The position numbers were made by a program, and so were the translations under genes. A stretch of DNA of 64,000 nt. Source: Lepus europaeus (Eukaryota; Chordata; Mammalia; Lagomorpha; Leporidae). Where the stretch lies: contig NC_084831.1 of NCBI RefSeq assembly GCF_033115175.1, positions 47,834,002 through 47,898,001 of the forward strand, in the 5' to 3' direction. This document shows positions 24,132 through 35,295 of the stretch, in pieces; position 1 is the stretch's first letter, and each line of letters begins with the position of its first letter. The notes below the pieces were generated by a model. It searched no databases. It saw nothing but the letters and a program-made list of their open reading frames with translations, and was not told the origin of the DNA.

Positions 24132-24740
24132 CTTCTATCTGTTTTTTCATTTTCCAAATACCCACAATAGCTGATACTGAGCCAGGTCAAAGCCAGGAGT
24201 TTAGGTGCCAGTGCTACAGTGTAGAGGGTAAAGCCACTGCCTGCAGTGCTGGCATCCCATATGGGTGCCAGTTTGAGTCCTGGCTGCTCCACTTCTGATC
24301 CAGCTCTCTGCTGTGGCCTGGGGAAGCAGTAGAAGATGCCCAAGTCCTTGGGCCCCTGCACCCACATGGGAGACCCAGAAGAAGCTCCTGGCTCCTGGCT
24401 TCAGATCAATGCAGCTCCGGCTGTTGCGGCCAGTTGGGGAGTGAACCAGCGGATGGAAGGACCCCCCCCCCACCTCTCTCCCTCTCTCTCTACCTCCTTC
24501 TCTCTCTGTGTAACTCTTTCAAATAAATAAATAAATCTTAAGAAAAAAGAAAAAAGAAAAGAAACCAGAAGTCTAGAACTCCATCTGGTTTCTCAAATAG
24601 GGAAACTCAAGTACTTGAGCCATCACCTGCTGCGTCCTAGGATCTGTAATAGCAAATACCAGAGACTTACACCAGGCACTTTGAGTTTCAGGCATCCCAA
24701 ACTGGGACTTAATCCACTGCTGCCACATCCACCCCACTAA
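24060..24740 (-). mobile_element. Old CSINE split by another CSINE
   Basis: The left part (about 24060-24205) has the tail and a (GA)n tract. The right part (about 24557-24740) resumes with 'aactccatctggtttctc' and ends 'ctgccacatccacccc'. The insertion at 24206-24556 lies between the two halves. Confidence 0.8.
24206..24556 (+). mobile_element. CSINE inserted into an older CSINE
   Basis: A full-length classic-tail copy from 'ggtgccagtgctacagtg' to 'caaataaataaataaatct' plus an A/G-rich tail. The flanks 'ccaggagttta' and 'ccagaagtcta' are probably the diverged target duplication. Confidence 0.9.
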
Positions 24741-25436
24741 TTTTTATAGCATTGAGCTGAGCTAGAAATGTAATGTTATACACAGATTTTATGCACACAT
24801 GTAAAAAGACTAGGGAAAATAGAAACTTCAGTGATAGAAATGAAAGAAAGGATTATTAAATATAAATATTTCCAATAATCCAGATTTTTTAAGGATTTAT
24901 TTATTTATTTGAAAGAGTTACACAGAAATTCTCTGGTCAATGATCTAGCTTTTAATTAGAGGAATATGGGAGTTCATATGGATCCATGTCATAACCTGGC
25001 ATGTAAGTAATATAGGGAACTTCTTAATTTAATGTAAGGGGCAGGTATTGTGAAAGTTGTCAGAATCAAATTGAAGACACTTTTGTCAAGCCCTTACAAA
25101 TAAATAAAACAATAGGTAGAGTCAGGAGCTTATGAAGAAGAGGATCTCATGTATGGATGCCTCATAACAGGAAGTAGCACAAACAACTCAAAGCCACATC
25201 AAATACTTCTGCAAGGAGGTCTGTCCAGTCCTAGACTGAAACTACGCTTGTCACTGATCTTGGAGCCAGAGATTTTATTTTAAAGATTTTAAATAATCCT
25301 CTTCATACTATTTTCTAAAAACTGCCCCTTACAACAACATCCTTGAATATATACATAGCTTACTATGAGATATGTATACCCATTGCAATGCTATTCCCAA
25401 ATAAACCTAATTAATATTTTGAGAATGTTTTGCTGT
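24741..25436. other. No gene; short SINE-tail fragment only
   Basis: A tail-like fragment in minus orientation lies at about 24887-24935 ('aaggatttatttatttattt', 'gaaagagttacacag'). The rest is unassigned AT-rich DNA. Confidence 0.5.
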
Positions 25437-25594
25437 ATGTACCCAACTACTTGAGCCATCACCACTGTTTCTGGGGCATGCATTATCAGGAAGCTGGAAT
25501 CAGGAGCAGGAGCTGGGAGTTGAACTTAGGCACTCCAATGTGGAAAGTAGGCATCCTAACTTTGTCTTAACAATTAGGCCAATTACCTGCCCCC
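25437..25594 (-). mobile_element. Fragment of an old CSINE (head half)
   Basis: Reads 'acttgagccatcaccactg', 'atcaggaagctggaatcagg', 'gggagttgaacttaggcac', ending at 'aattacctgcccc'. The tail half may be the fragment at 24887 or lost. Confidence 0.7.
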
Positions 25595-25654
25595 TACCAA
25601 CTTTTAAATTAGGTATTATTTCCTGTGATGGAATCATTATATCTTCTTCTATGA

Positions 25655-25860
25655 AGTTATTCATTCAACAAATAGAGCACTCACTAGGTGCAACTACCTT
25701 GGGCACTGGGAATATGGAGATTTTTAAAATAAATATATTCTTCTCCTCATGGCAATTATTTTCTGGTATGCTTACTGGGGGGTTGGAGGATATAGATAAA
25801 ACAAAGAAATTAAAATGAAATAGTAAATGTGTTATTCAACACTAAATAATACTAGATACT
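25655..25860 (+). mobile_element. L2-like fragment
   Basis: 'cattcaacaaatagagcac', 'actaggtgcaactacc' and 'ttgggcactgggaatatgg' follow the L2 block with 'ctatgtgccaggcactg'. Diverged. Confidence 0.5.
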
Positions 25861-26011
25861 ATAGATAGTGAAACAAAGGATGAAGCTAGGACTGTTGGCA
25901 GCATTAATGAAAAATAGCCTTTGTTGTTCGGGATAAAACATTAAATAAAAAAAACAAGATTGAAAATTGCACCTAAGAACATGTAAAATTTGTTTAGTAT
26001 AATATGCAAAG

Positions 26012-26378
26012 AGGGGCCTGTGCTGTGGTGCAGTGGGTTAACGCCCTGGCCCGAAGCACCAGCATCCCATATGGATGCCGGTTCCAGTCCCGGCTGCTCC
26101 ACTTCCAATCCAGCTTTCTGCTACGGCCTGGGAAATCAGTAGAAGATGGCCCAAATCCTTGGGACCCTGCACTCACGTGGGATACTTGGAAGAAGCTGCG
26201 CTGATCCAAAGCCAGGAACTAGGAGCTTCTTCCGGGTCTGAAGCCAGGAGCCAATTGGGGAGTGAACCATCGGATGAAAGACCTCTCTCTCTCTCTATCT
26301 CTCTCTGTGTGTCTCTGCCTCTCTTCTCTCTATGTAATTCTGACTTGCTAATAAATAAATAAATTAAAAAGAAAGACA
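26012..26378 (+). mobile_element. CSINE with an internal inverted segment
   Basis: The head and tail read forward ('gaggggcctgtgctgtggtg' to 'taataaataaataaattaaa'). At about 26198-26252 the body reads in the opposite direction: 'gcgctgatccaaagccagg' and 'aggagcttcttccgggtctg' are minus-strand CSINE sequence inside a plus-strand copy. Confidence 0.9.
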
Positions 26379-26597
26379 TTATCAGAATTTAAAGAAACTT
26401 CCCAGCTTTTCTTTAAAAAGTATGCATAGAAAAGGGAATTAAAGGAAATATATACATAAATGTTAAAGTGACTATCTTTTTTTGGAAGATGAAATTAGGA
26501 GTTATCTTGTATTTTGTTGTTTTATTAGCTTTTCTATGATTGTGATTAGCATATATTACTTTTATATATCAGAAACAATAAAATTTCGTTACTTTTC

Positions 26598-26932
26598 TTT
26601 TTCTTTTTTTTTGACAGGCAGAGTGGACAGTGAGAGAGACCGAGAGACAGAGAGAAAGGTGTTCCCTTGCCGTTGGTTCACCCTCCAATGGCCGCCGATT
26701 GGGCCGGCGCACCGCACTGATCCCAAGGCGGGAGCCAGGTGCTTCTCCCAGTCTCCCATGCAGGTGCAGGACCCAAGCACTTGGGCCATCCTCCACTGCC
26801 TTCCCGGGCCATAGCAGAGAGCTGGCCTGGAAGAGGGGCAACCGGGACAGAATCCGGCGCCCCGACTGGGACTAGAACCGGTGTGCCAGCACCGCAGGCA
26901 GAGGATTAGCCTAGTGAGCCGTGGCGCCTGCC
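26598..26932 (-). mobile_element. Young CSINE, TGTCAAAAA-tail type
   Basis: The plus strand starts at 'tttttttttgacaggcagag' and ends 'ccgtggcgcctgcc'. It is flanked by aaaatttcgttacttttc (26580-26597) and aaaacttcgttagttttc (26933-26950), an 18-base duplication with two differences. Confidence 0.93.
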
Positions 26933-27083
26933 AAAACTTCGTTAGTTTTCTAAATGTATGTATGTGCTCCATCTCTGCTAAGTGAAAGGTTCTAGCTACA
27001 ACATAGTATATTTGGATCAGATGTGTGAAAACATCACTTTCGGAGAGGTGAAAAGGAACCTCCCTGAAATGCCCTGTACTACC

Positions 27084-27492
27084 TGCTATGGTTTGGATGT
27101 AGTTAATGCCCAGAGTTTCATGTGTTGCTTGGCTTTCAGCGCGGCAGTGGTGGGAGGTGAAACCTACAAGGGGCGGTGCCTCCTGGGAGGTCTTTAGTTC
27201 AATCAGCTGTGCCCCTCTCAAGAAGCCATGGTCTCTCTCCGTGAGTCCTGGGTGGTTTTGGTGAGAGGATTCTCTTGAAAGCCTGAGCCTAGCTCCAGCC
27301 GTCTCTCTGGATGTCTGTGTTGAGAACCGATCCCTTCCTCCCATGCGCTCATGCCACTTGCCATGAAGCCTACACAGGAACCTGTGCCATGCTGTTTGGA
27401 CTTCCAGCCTCCAAAACTGTGGGCCAAAATAAACTTTCCTTTGCAAAGTTATCTTGAGTCGTTTGTTATAGTATTGCAAAACTGACCAATGC
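27084..27492 (+). mobile_element. ERVL-MaLR solo LTR
   Basis: It opens with 'tgctatggtttggatgtag', has 'ggcagtggtgggaggtgaaa' and ends with 'ccagcctccaaaactgtggg', a polyadenylation-like 'aaaataaac' and 'gtttgttatagtattgcaaa'. These are the features of MaLR LTRs (MST/MLT/MT/ORR group) in order. Confidence 0.78.
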
Positions 27493-27657
27493 GGTCTCTC
27501 TTTGTCATTATATTTCCTTCTATTAAAATGCTGCCACTTTTTAAGTTTTGGACCAAACCAAACTCCCTTTATTGCTAGTCCCTCATTTACTGACTGCTTG
27601 AACCCTTCACAGAACAGTTACCTGTGTTCTTGGGTTTAGTAGCTGCCCCTAGAAAGG

Positions 27658-27890
27658 CAGTGTGTAGTGGGTAAGAACACTGGTTCCAGAGACAAGGTGA
27701 GGTTTGAATTCTACTTTGCTGCTGCTCACTGTTTGTGTGGTTTTAGTAAAGTTACCCATTTTTTTTCTGTGCCTCTTTCCTCGCCCAGAAAATAAGGATG
27801 TGTGTCACTTTTATCTCATAAATAATTGTGAAGATAAGGGACATTCTCCATGTATAGTGCTCAGAACAGTCCTTGGTATGCTAATTATTG
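27658..27890 (+). mobile_element. MIR SINE
   Basis: 'tgtagtgggtaagaacactg', 'ggtttgaattctactttgc', 'taaagttacccatt' and 'gtgctcagaacagtccttgg' follow MIR in forward order, nearly full length. Confidence 0.85.
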
Positions 27891-27934
27891 CTAATCTAAG
27901 TTTAGTGTTCCAGAAGACAGAAATTACATTTGTC

Positions 27935-28255
27935 AGCCGGCGCCGTGGCTCAACAGGCTAATCCTCCGCCTTGCGGCGCCGGCACACCGGGTTCTAGTCC
28001 CGGTCGGGGCACCGATCCTGTCCTGGTTGCCCCTCTGCAGTGGAGGATGGCCCAAGTGTTTGGGCTCTGCACCCCATGGGAGACCAGGAGAAGCACCTGG
28101 CTCCTGCCATCGGAACAGCGCGGTGGCCGCAGCGCGCTACCGCGGCGGCCATTAGAGGGTGAACCAACGGCAAAGGAAGACCTTTCTCTCTCTCTCTCAC
28201 TGTCCACTCTGCCTGTCAAAAAAAAAAAAAAAAAAAAAAAAATTAAAAAAAAAAA
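27935..28255 (+). mobile_element. Very young CSINE with a 30-base deletion
   Basis: Flanked by a perfect 15-base duplication gaaattacatttgtc (27920-27934 and 28256-28270), with intact CpG-rich head and A-run. 'ggttgcccctctg' joins to 'cagtggaggatgg', skipping the usual 'ccaggccagctctctg' block. Confidence 0.95.
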
Positions 28256-28435
28256 GAAATTACATTTGTCTATTTTTCTATATTCTTAGCTCAACTAAGT
28301 ACAGTGCTAGAAATTTATCCTACCCATTTATACCCCTAGGACCTAATGTATGTGGGGAACAGTGAGATTAAGGTGGGGTGCGGGAGCACAAGACACCACA
28401 CTGTTATCTGGTATCTTTGTAATCCACTCTGTCAT

Positions 28436-28735
28436 TCTCTGGGGTAGACAGGAGATAGGAAAGCCAAGACTGAGAATTTAAACAATCTACCCAGTGTCAT
28501 CCAGCTGTTAAGTGCAAATGAAACCCATGTCTGTGTGGCTCTTTTCATCGCACTATGTGTTGGAAATAAACATGAATGAAGGGATGAGTGGATCTGAGAA
28601 GGCTCTGGAGTTGTCTTTGGAGCTCCTCCCGTGTTTATTTACCGCTGCATTCCCAGAACTTAGTACAATGACTACTTCAGAGGAAGAGCTCCATAAATAT
28701 TTATTGTTAAATGAATGAATAAACAAATAAAGAAT
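28436..28735 (+). mobile_element. MIR fragment followed by an L2 3' end
   Basis: 28436-28555 resembles MIR in reverse ('aacaatctacccagtgtcat', 'agctgttaagtgcaaatg'). 28600-28735 is L2-like forward ('ccgctgcattcccagaactt', 'ccataaatatttattgttaa', 'atgaatgaataaac'). Confidence 0.65.
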
Positions 28736-29707
28736 AGGACAAGGGAACATATTGTGGAGTGAAGGGGCAAAATGACTTCTCAAAAAAGGTATTTTCAGCC
28801 TTAATAGTCTCATACATTCAGTATATTAGATTTCTGATAAATGATTCTATTCAGCACCTAGAGAAAGTGAAGGAAATAATTCTTTACCTATTTGCTGGAA
28901 GTGCAAATTCAGCCCAACTGGTTCACCATCACCTGTGGCTTTATTTTTGTAAAATGAAGAAGCAATAAGTCTCCAGCTGTGCAACCATAAGCTTCATTTG
29001 TTTGGCTGTGGGTTCACTTGGAAGAGGCAAAGGAATTCAAATAAATCTGTGCAGTGCATCCTAAACATATTGTTTCTGTTTGATTCAGGGAACTTTAGGA
29101 AAACATTTTTGCTTACATTTTGGATGATTATAACTCCTACCACCCAGATATCCAGTCTTGAGCTGGGAAAGGACTATGGGGACTCCTGGTGGGACTATTA
29201 CACATGCTTCTTTTGATTCAAATGAGTCCCTGACTTCCTCTTAAGATAAGCACAAAAGAAAGAACATCAGTTTAACATAAAATGGATTTGTTTATAATAA
29301 AACATCAACATGATAAAAACACATTAATACAGCTGCAGGGTACAATGAAAAGCTGTTGCAAAAATCAGCTGTAAAAATAATTTTCATTTAGAAGACAAAT
29401 AGCAGATAGCTGAGGAATGAGCCAACATGTGTCTTTGTGAGGGAAGTTTATATCCCCGGGTGCTTCTAAAACATTTCTCAATTTATAAAAATATGCTTTT
29501 GTGCATGAGTTTAGAGTATATAAAAATACTCACACTGGACATGGCATATATCATTTTGGGTACATGGTTACACATACAAATCTTCAACTTTACAATTAAT
29601 TTTGAAACAGGGAGGTTGATTTGATATAATATCTATAATATTAAAAATACTGGGCAGTGAGAATAGCAGAAATATACACAGGTGGAGTGTTAGCCATAGA
29701 TGCTTTT
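28736..29707. other. No gene; unassigned AT-rich DNA
   Basis: Nearly 1 kb without a repeat or exon that I recognise. The short open frames have no supporting features. Confidence 0.5.
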
Positions 29708-29723
29708 AAGATTTTATGATTTT

Positions 29724-30059
29724 TAGGCCAGCGCCGCAGCTCACTAGGCTAATCCTCCACCTACGGCACCTGCACCCTGGGTTCTAGTCCCGGTTGGGGC
29801 CCCGGATTCTGTCCCTGTTGCTCCTCTTCCAGTACAGCTCTCTGCTGTGGCCCGGGAAGGCATTGGAGGATGGCCCAAGTGCTTGGGCCCTGCACCCACA
29901 TGGGAGACCAGGAGGAAGCACCTGGCTCCTGGCTTTGGATTGGCACAGCGCGCCGCTGTAGTGGCCATTTAGGGGGTGAGCCAACGGAAAAAGGAAGACA
30001 TTTCTCTCTGTCTCTCTCCCTCTCACTGTCTAACTCTGCCTGTCAAAAAAAAAAAAAAA
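29724..30059 (+). mobile_element. Young CSINE, TGTCAAAAA-tail type
   Basis: Head 'taggccagcgccgcagctca', tail after 'ctgcctgtc'. Flanked by aagattttatgat (29708-29720) and aagattttataat (30060-30072). Confidence 0.93.
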
Positions 30060-30265
30060 AAGATTTTATAATCCATTAATGCACAATAGTGAACATGAAA
30101 TCTTTTTCAGTGTTTGAATTCTTTCTACAAATGAGGAAATTCCTAATGTTTGGTATTATTATTCTTTTCATTTCAACACATATCTGCAGTATGTATAACA
30201 TTGTATTCATCCAACACATCCTTTATTTTCTTTCTTGTGGACATTAGTGCACACAGAATCTGTCT

Positions 30266-30317
30266 GAAGCATTTAATAAGCCTAAAGTTCTATTTTATTA
30301 AGATTAAAAAATCTTTC
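30266..30317 (+). repeat. 52-base direct repeat, copy 1
   Basis: This segment (begins gaagcatttaataagcct, ends aaaaaatctttc) is identical over all 52 bases to 31245-31296. The flanks on both sides differ. Confidence 0.95.
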
Positions 30318-31244
30318 TTACGGAATTTCTTGGAATAAAGAGATTTTACTGTAAAAATGTCCTACTATCCTTTTAAATTTTCTAACCTAAGGAGAATCAT
30401 GCCAGATCCATAGCTATTAACACACAAACATACAGACTTGTAGACATGCTTGCTGGTTATTGCTTGCTTCTTGACTATTTTTGCAGCCTATGCAAGCACT
30501 TTAGCAGTAAGAGGTAAAAAAAAAAAGTCATGTTAATAGTGACGCAAAGGGAGCACATTCCATACCCTGTATAACATTCACTTCTTTTGTGTTGAAAATT
30601 AATTAAAATATTGCTGATAGCTTTTTACACAAGTCAGCTAACAGAGATGACTTCGCTATCAGCCAAGGTTTTCTGCAGTAACAACCATTTCAGGGCCCAT
30701 ATCCTAATAAAGATGTATTTCATGCTCACCAACCTGGGAGTTGGCTACAGCTTTGTTGTCATCTCTGTGTTTTCAGTCTGGGACTATCAGAGGAGAGTGC
30801 TTTCACTGGCAGAGGTTAGACGCACAAGAGGCCCACCCAAAGCATACAGGTACATTAGAAAACTCCGCAAGAATGTGGTATATGTGACATCTGCTCACAT
30901 TCCATGGGTCCAAGAAATTCGCATGACCAAGTCCCTTGCTAACAAGTGGAGCATATTCCTCCCATGGGATAGAGGAGGAGATGAGTAAATGCTATTTGAA
31001 AACTTACATAATCTACCATGATGAACAGATTAAAAAGCCAAATCTGAACTGCAAACAGAACTAAATACCATAGTAGTATTGTAAACTTCAGCAAGATTTT
31101 AATATTTCTTTGGACAACAACTTATAAACGGGATGATTATGAGTAGTGATTATGATTATGAGTGAGTAGAAGTTTGAGAAAGAAATCTAATACATTAATT
31201 AAATTAAAAAAATATAAAACAAAAGCATATTCATTCCTCTTCAG

Positions 31245-31296
31245 GAAGCATTTAATAAGCCTAAAGTTCTATTTTATTAAGATTAAAAAATCTTTC
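31245..31296 (+). repeat. 52-base direct repeat, copy 2
   Basis: Identical to 30266-30317, with 927 bases between the copies. It is not a SINE, LINE or microsatellite that I recognise. Confidence 0.95.
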
Positions 31297-31339
31297 CTTC
31301 ATATGGGTGCTTACTTCTGTAATTTCATTTGTCATTGTG

Positions 31340-31465
31340 CCTCCTGACTGTTCATGTCTGAGGAAGGAACTTTATCTTTTACCTTTGTATAAAAGAGATA
31401 GGCCTAGCAAAATCTCTGACACGTAGTGGACACTCAATGAAGGTTTATTGAATGGCTAAATGAAT
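31340..31465 (+). mobile_element. L2 3' end fragment
   Basis: 'gaggaaggaactttatctt', 'aaatctctgacacgtagtgg', 'acactcaatgaaggtttatt' and 'gaatggctaaatgaat' follow the L2 terminus in order. Confidence 0.65.
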
Positions 31466-31488
31466 ACACGCATATTCATGAAGAATAT

Positions 31489-31826
31489 GCAGGCCCAGCA
31501 CTGTGGCATAGCTGGTAAAGCCGCCGCCTGCAGTTCTGGCACCCCATATGGACGCCAGTTCTAGTCCTGGCTGCCCCTCTTCCGATCCAGCTCTCTGCTG
31601 TGGCCTGGGAAAGCAGTAGGAGATGGCCCAAGTCCTTGGGCCCCTGCATCTACCTGGAAGACCAGGAAGAAGCTCCTGGCTCCTGGCTTCAGATTGGCGC
31701 AGCTCTGGCAGTTGCAGCCATCTGGGGAGTGAACCGGTGGATGGAAGCCCCCCCCCCCCCCCCCGCCTCTCCTTCTCTCTTTGTGGAACTCTGACTTTCA
31801 AATAAAACAAATTAATCTTTTTTTAA
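31489..31826 (+). mobile_element. CSINE, classic tail type, with a C-run
   Basis: From 'ggcccagcactgtggcatag' to 'caaataaaacaaattaatct'. A 17-C run at 31748-31764 replaces the usual CT-rich tract. Confidence 0.93.
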
Positions 31827-31907
31827 AAAAATGATATAGTCTTCATGTTGTTTCTTTTACAATGCTGAAATTATTCCTATTCTCTAAGATGTTAGAATGA
31901 ACAGATC

Positions 31908-31948
31908 TAAGGGTACTTCAAAATGTTTGTGGAGAAATAGAATTGAAT

Positions 31949-31981
<33 letters not shown>

Positions 31982-32476
31982 ACAGGCAGAGTGGACAGTG
32001 AGAGAGAGACAGAGAGAAAGGTCTTCCTTTTGCCGTTGGTTCACCCTCCAATGGCCGCCGCGGTAGCGCGCTGCGGCCGGCGCACCGCGCTGTTCCGATG
32101 GCAGGAGCCAGGTGCTTATCCTGGTCTCCCATGGGGTGCAGAGCCCAAACACTTGGGCCATCCTCCACTGCACTCCCTGGCCACAGCAGAGAGCTGGCCT
32201 GGAAGAGGGGCAACCGGGACAGGATCGGTGCCCCGACCGGGACTAGAACCCGGTGTGCCGGCGCCGCAAGGCAGAGGATTAGCCTGTTGAGCCAAGGCGC
32301 CGGCCTAGAATTGAATTCTTAACAGAATTAAAAATTTGAAATCCACACAGTTTTTTCATAATCTACATTTTCCTTAACTTTTTGAAAATGCTTCATGTGC
32401 ATGGACTTCAAAATTTTTGAAACCCCCCAAAACTTATCTTTTAATTCCTCTTCTCCATGAACTCTTTGAAGTGACT
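31908..32476. mobile_element. MITE-like inverted-repeat element split by a CSINE
   Basis: Left end 'aagggtacttcaaaatgttt', right end 'ccatgaactctttgaagtga', the near inverted complement. The internal 'tttgaaatccacacag' and 'caaaacttatcttttaat' are shared with the copies at 50751 and 53766. About 200 bases once the SINE is removed. Confidence 0.68.
31953..32305 (-). mobile_element. Young CSINE, TGTCAAAAA-tail type, inside a MITE
   Basis: A T-run precedes 'gacaggcagagtggacag' and the element ends 'ccaaggcgccggcc'. Flanked by a perfect 15-base duplication tagaattgaattctt (31938-31952 and 32306-32320). Confidence 0.95.
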
Positions 32477-34962
32477 TTATATTTGCTGATCTCCTTTCTG
32501 CTTTATTTTGCTTATATGAGATTTTTCACTTTTACCCTCAGTGAGGTAATTTAGTTTTAAATAAACAAGAGTTGAGCACTTGATTTGATACATACTAAAG
32601 ATTAGTTTTGTGTGTGTGAGTGTATGAGAGAGAGATCATTGGGTATCCACTATTCATTTACTATATTACCAATAAAAATCAGTTCTTGAATTGAGTTCTT
32701 TCTACATTTATTTCTTTTGTGATTTGCTTACTGGGAAAACCTTTAGAGATTGACATTATGTAGTTTACGAGTCTGTCAAGAGGACTGTTACGATGCTGGC
32801 ACTGTGAAAAAGATTTCAAATAGGTTGTTTAAAGCAGTGCCTTCAAAGTAAATAGCAGACAACAGTATAAAGAAATGAGAAAGCTGATGATAATTCAAAC
32901 AAATGAAAATGGAAATAGTAGAATGCAAACCGGCATCTTTTACAATTCAATACATATAATAAACATTTCCATTTTTATAACATTATTGCTAGACTCACTT
33001 GGCTCAATTGCATATTTTTTCATGATTTAAACTTCACTCTGAAGTCGTGGAGTATTTTAAAATGAAGTTCATGCAAAATTGCATCTTTGTAAGCCATCCA
33101 AAAATAACAGAGATATTATCTCCTCAATTCCCCTTACTTCCCCAAACCATGAATTTCCAATTCTGTAGCTGGTTTCTGATAAAATAAGTATGTGACAAGA
33201 ATAGAAAATATTATTTTAATGTAGCTACACAAAAGGAAAATATAATTTGTTTGAGATTTTTGCCAATGCAAATCATCTCACTACAGGAAACTTAACTGTG
33301 CATGACAAGACTCTTGAGGACTTGGATGGATATGACTTCTTAGTCAAGTATTTGTGATAGTGATTTTGTTTTGTTTGTCTTTAAAATGTGATAACAGGGT
33401 GCAGACTAAATGAATCATGTGGAAACCACACATCAAAGCCAGCTTGTCTTAAGAAATATCAGATTGGTGATGAACATTTAAAATGTTTGTAATGAATAAT
33501 CAGAAGCTTTTAATATAGGATCTTAGACACATTATGGAAGAAACAGGGAAGTGATTAAAAACAGTTAACTTTTGAAACCTCAAAGTTTTTTGCTTAATGC
33601 TTAGAAATATTTGCAATACAACAAAGCCAAGTTGTTTGTATCTGATGATTGACTCTATTCAAAGAGTTTCATCAGATATAACCCCAGCTAAGACTCATGA
33701 CATAAAGCTACAATATAGAGCTCCCAATAGTGAAAGGGTGAGAACATACAAATTCTTGTAGGGATTTATTTTTAATTTATATTTGAAAAATGATCCCAAC
33801 AGATGGGAAGAAGTAAGGGTCTATTCATAAAACCTTTGGCTTATGTCCAGAAAATGTTTCATTTATTGAACAGGAAATAAGGTATAGAATGTGCTTTTAC
33901 CAAACTAGGAATTTGTTTCTCCAATTCACAAAAGCTATTCATTCCTCTTACTACCAATCTAAGCATCTCCTTATGTGATACCCTGAAGCAGACTTGACTT
34001 TCCATCAAGTCCAAGAATGAGTGTTTATGGCAACCTCTTCCAAGAAGAGGAAACAGCAATCTCTTTCCAACGTTGATAAATGGTAGGCACACACCAGCTT
34101 GGAGGTTTCTCAGTGTGACAAGAACTTGCCAGAGTGGCATGTCCCTGGTTCATTTGATACTATGGCAACATTTGTCAGACGAAAGTCTGGAGTTTTCTAG
34201 GGTGAGTTCAAATTTTGCAGAATGAATTTTGAACTGGTAAAGCTGAGAAAAAGGTTGTTTAGCTCTTCAGATGTTGGATGAAACAGGAATGGAAAATGGG
34301 TAAGTATCAGATTTAACTGGCAACCCAAGAGGCATAGAGAGGGGCAATGAGTTTACAGCAGGGCTCTCTACCACCATTGCAGAGTGCCTTCCTAGTGATA
34401 ATTCAGTACTGAAGTTGAATTTGTGTTCAGGAGGCATAGTCCCATGCTGGAGGTTAGACATATAATTTTTACTAAAGACTTTTAACAAATTAATTCTATC
34501 TCAAAAATCTTCCTCATCCTCTGTGTTGTTTTCACTGAGCAATTAGCATATGATTGAGGTTTTGCCCTGTGGGAATCAGAAAGATGCCATTTGATTTAGG
34601 AGTGGGGCAATAAAGAAAGGAGCAGAAACGTGTATAACCACTCTCTTTAATCTGTGTTTCCAAGGATATGTCATGTTTGGTGAAAACAGGAAACAAAGAG
34701 TCAAGTACCTTCTTTCCTATATCACTAAAGAGAGTTTGGTGAAAAGAATATAATGAGGTGCTATTTAATTCATGGGTGAAAAAGTAAGTAACTTCTTTTT
34801 AAGCTGTTGCATGAGAACATGTCTTCCTAAAAGTGTAAAAGCCTTGAGGACATTGTCCATAGGATTATTCTTTTGTATTTAGCATTTTAGGCATTAAAAT
34901 GTTCTTGAGGCTTAGATTATATTCTGAAAAATTGGCATTTATCTTATGAAAAAATATTCCCC
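32477..34962. other. Repeat-poor, gene-free AT-rich block
   Basis: About 2.5 kb with no CSINE, LTR, MIR or L2 that I can recognise, in a region otherwise averaging nearly one SINE per 1.2 kb. No exon is evident. It is a candidate for conserved non-coding or regulatory DNA, but the sequence alone does not show this. Confidence 0.5.
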
Positions 34963-34973
34963 TGATTCAACTT

Positions 34974-35295
34974 CTTTTTAAATATTTATTTATTTGAAAG
35001 GCCGAATTACAGAGAGGCAGAGGCAGAGAGAGAGGGAGAGAGAGAAATCTTCCATCTGTTGGTCCACTCCCAAGATGGGCGCAATGGCAGGAACTGTGCT
35101 GACCCAAAGCCAAGAGCCAGGAGCTTCTTCCGGGTCTCCCATGAGGCAAGGACTTGGACCATCCTCTACTGCCTTCCCAGGCCATAGCAGAGAGCTGGAT
35201 TGGAAGTGGAGCAGGCAGGACTAGTACCGGTGCCCTTATGAGATGCTGGCACTGCAGGTGGCAGCTCTACCCACTACACCACAGTGCCAGCCCCA
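34974..35295 (-). mobile_element. CSINE, classic tail type
   Basis: 'tttaaatatttatttatttg' to 'accacagtgccagcccc' on the plus strand. Flanked by tgattcaactt (34963-34973 and 35296-35306). A short stretch near 35141 is missing. Confidence 0.93.

Larger units (their letters stand above)
30074..31339. other. No gene; unassigned stretch with a 52-base duplication
   Basis: The 125-codon open frame at 30611-30988 has no recognised domain and lacks exon borders. Its 3' part ('ttcgcatgaccaagtccctt', 'attcctcccatggg') resembles an old mammal-wide repeat that I cannot name. A perfect 52-base direct repeat spans this stretch. Confidence 0.45.

Noticed and set aside
26589-27479. Minus-strand open frame of 296 codons
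   Set aside because: It is a chance fusion across a CSINE, unique DNA and a MaLR LTR; there is no consistent family or codon pattern.
30611-30988. 125-codon plus-strand frame as a gene
   Set aside because: No domain, no promoter and no splice context; the 3' half resembles an old mammal-wide repeat.
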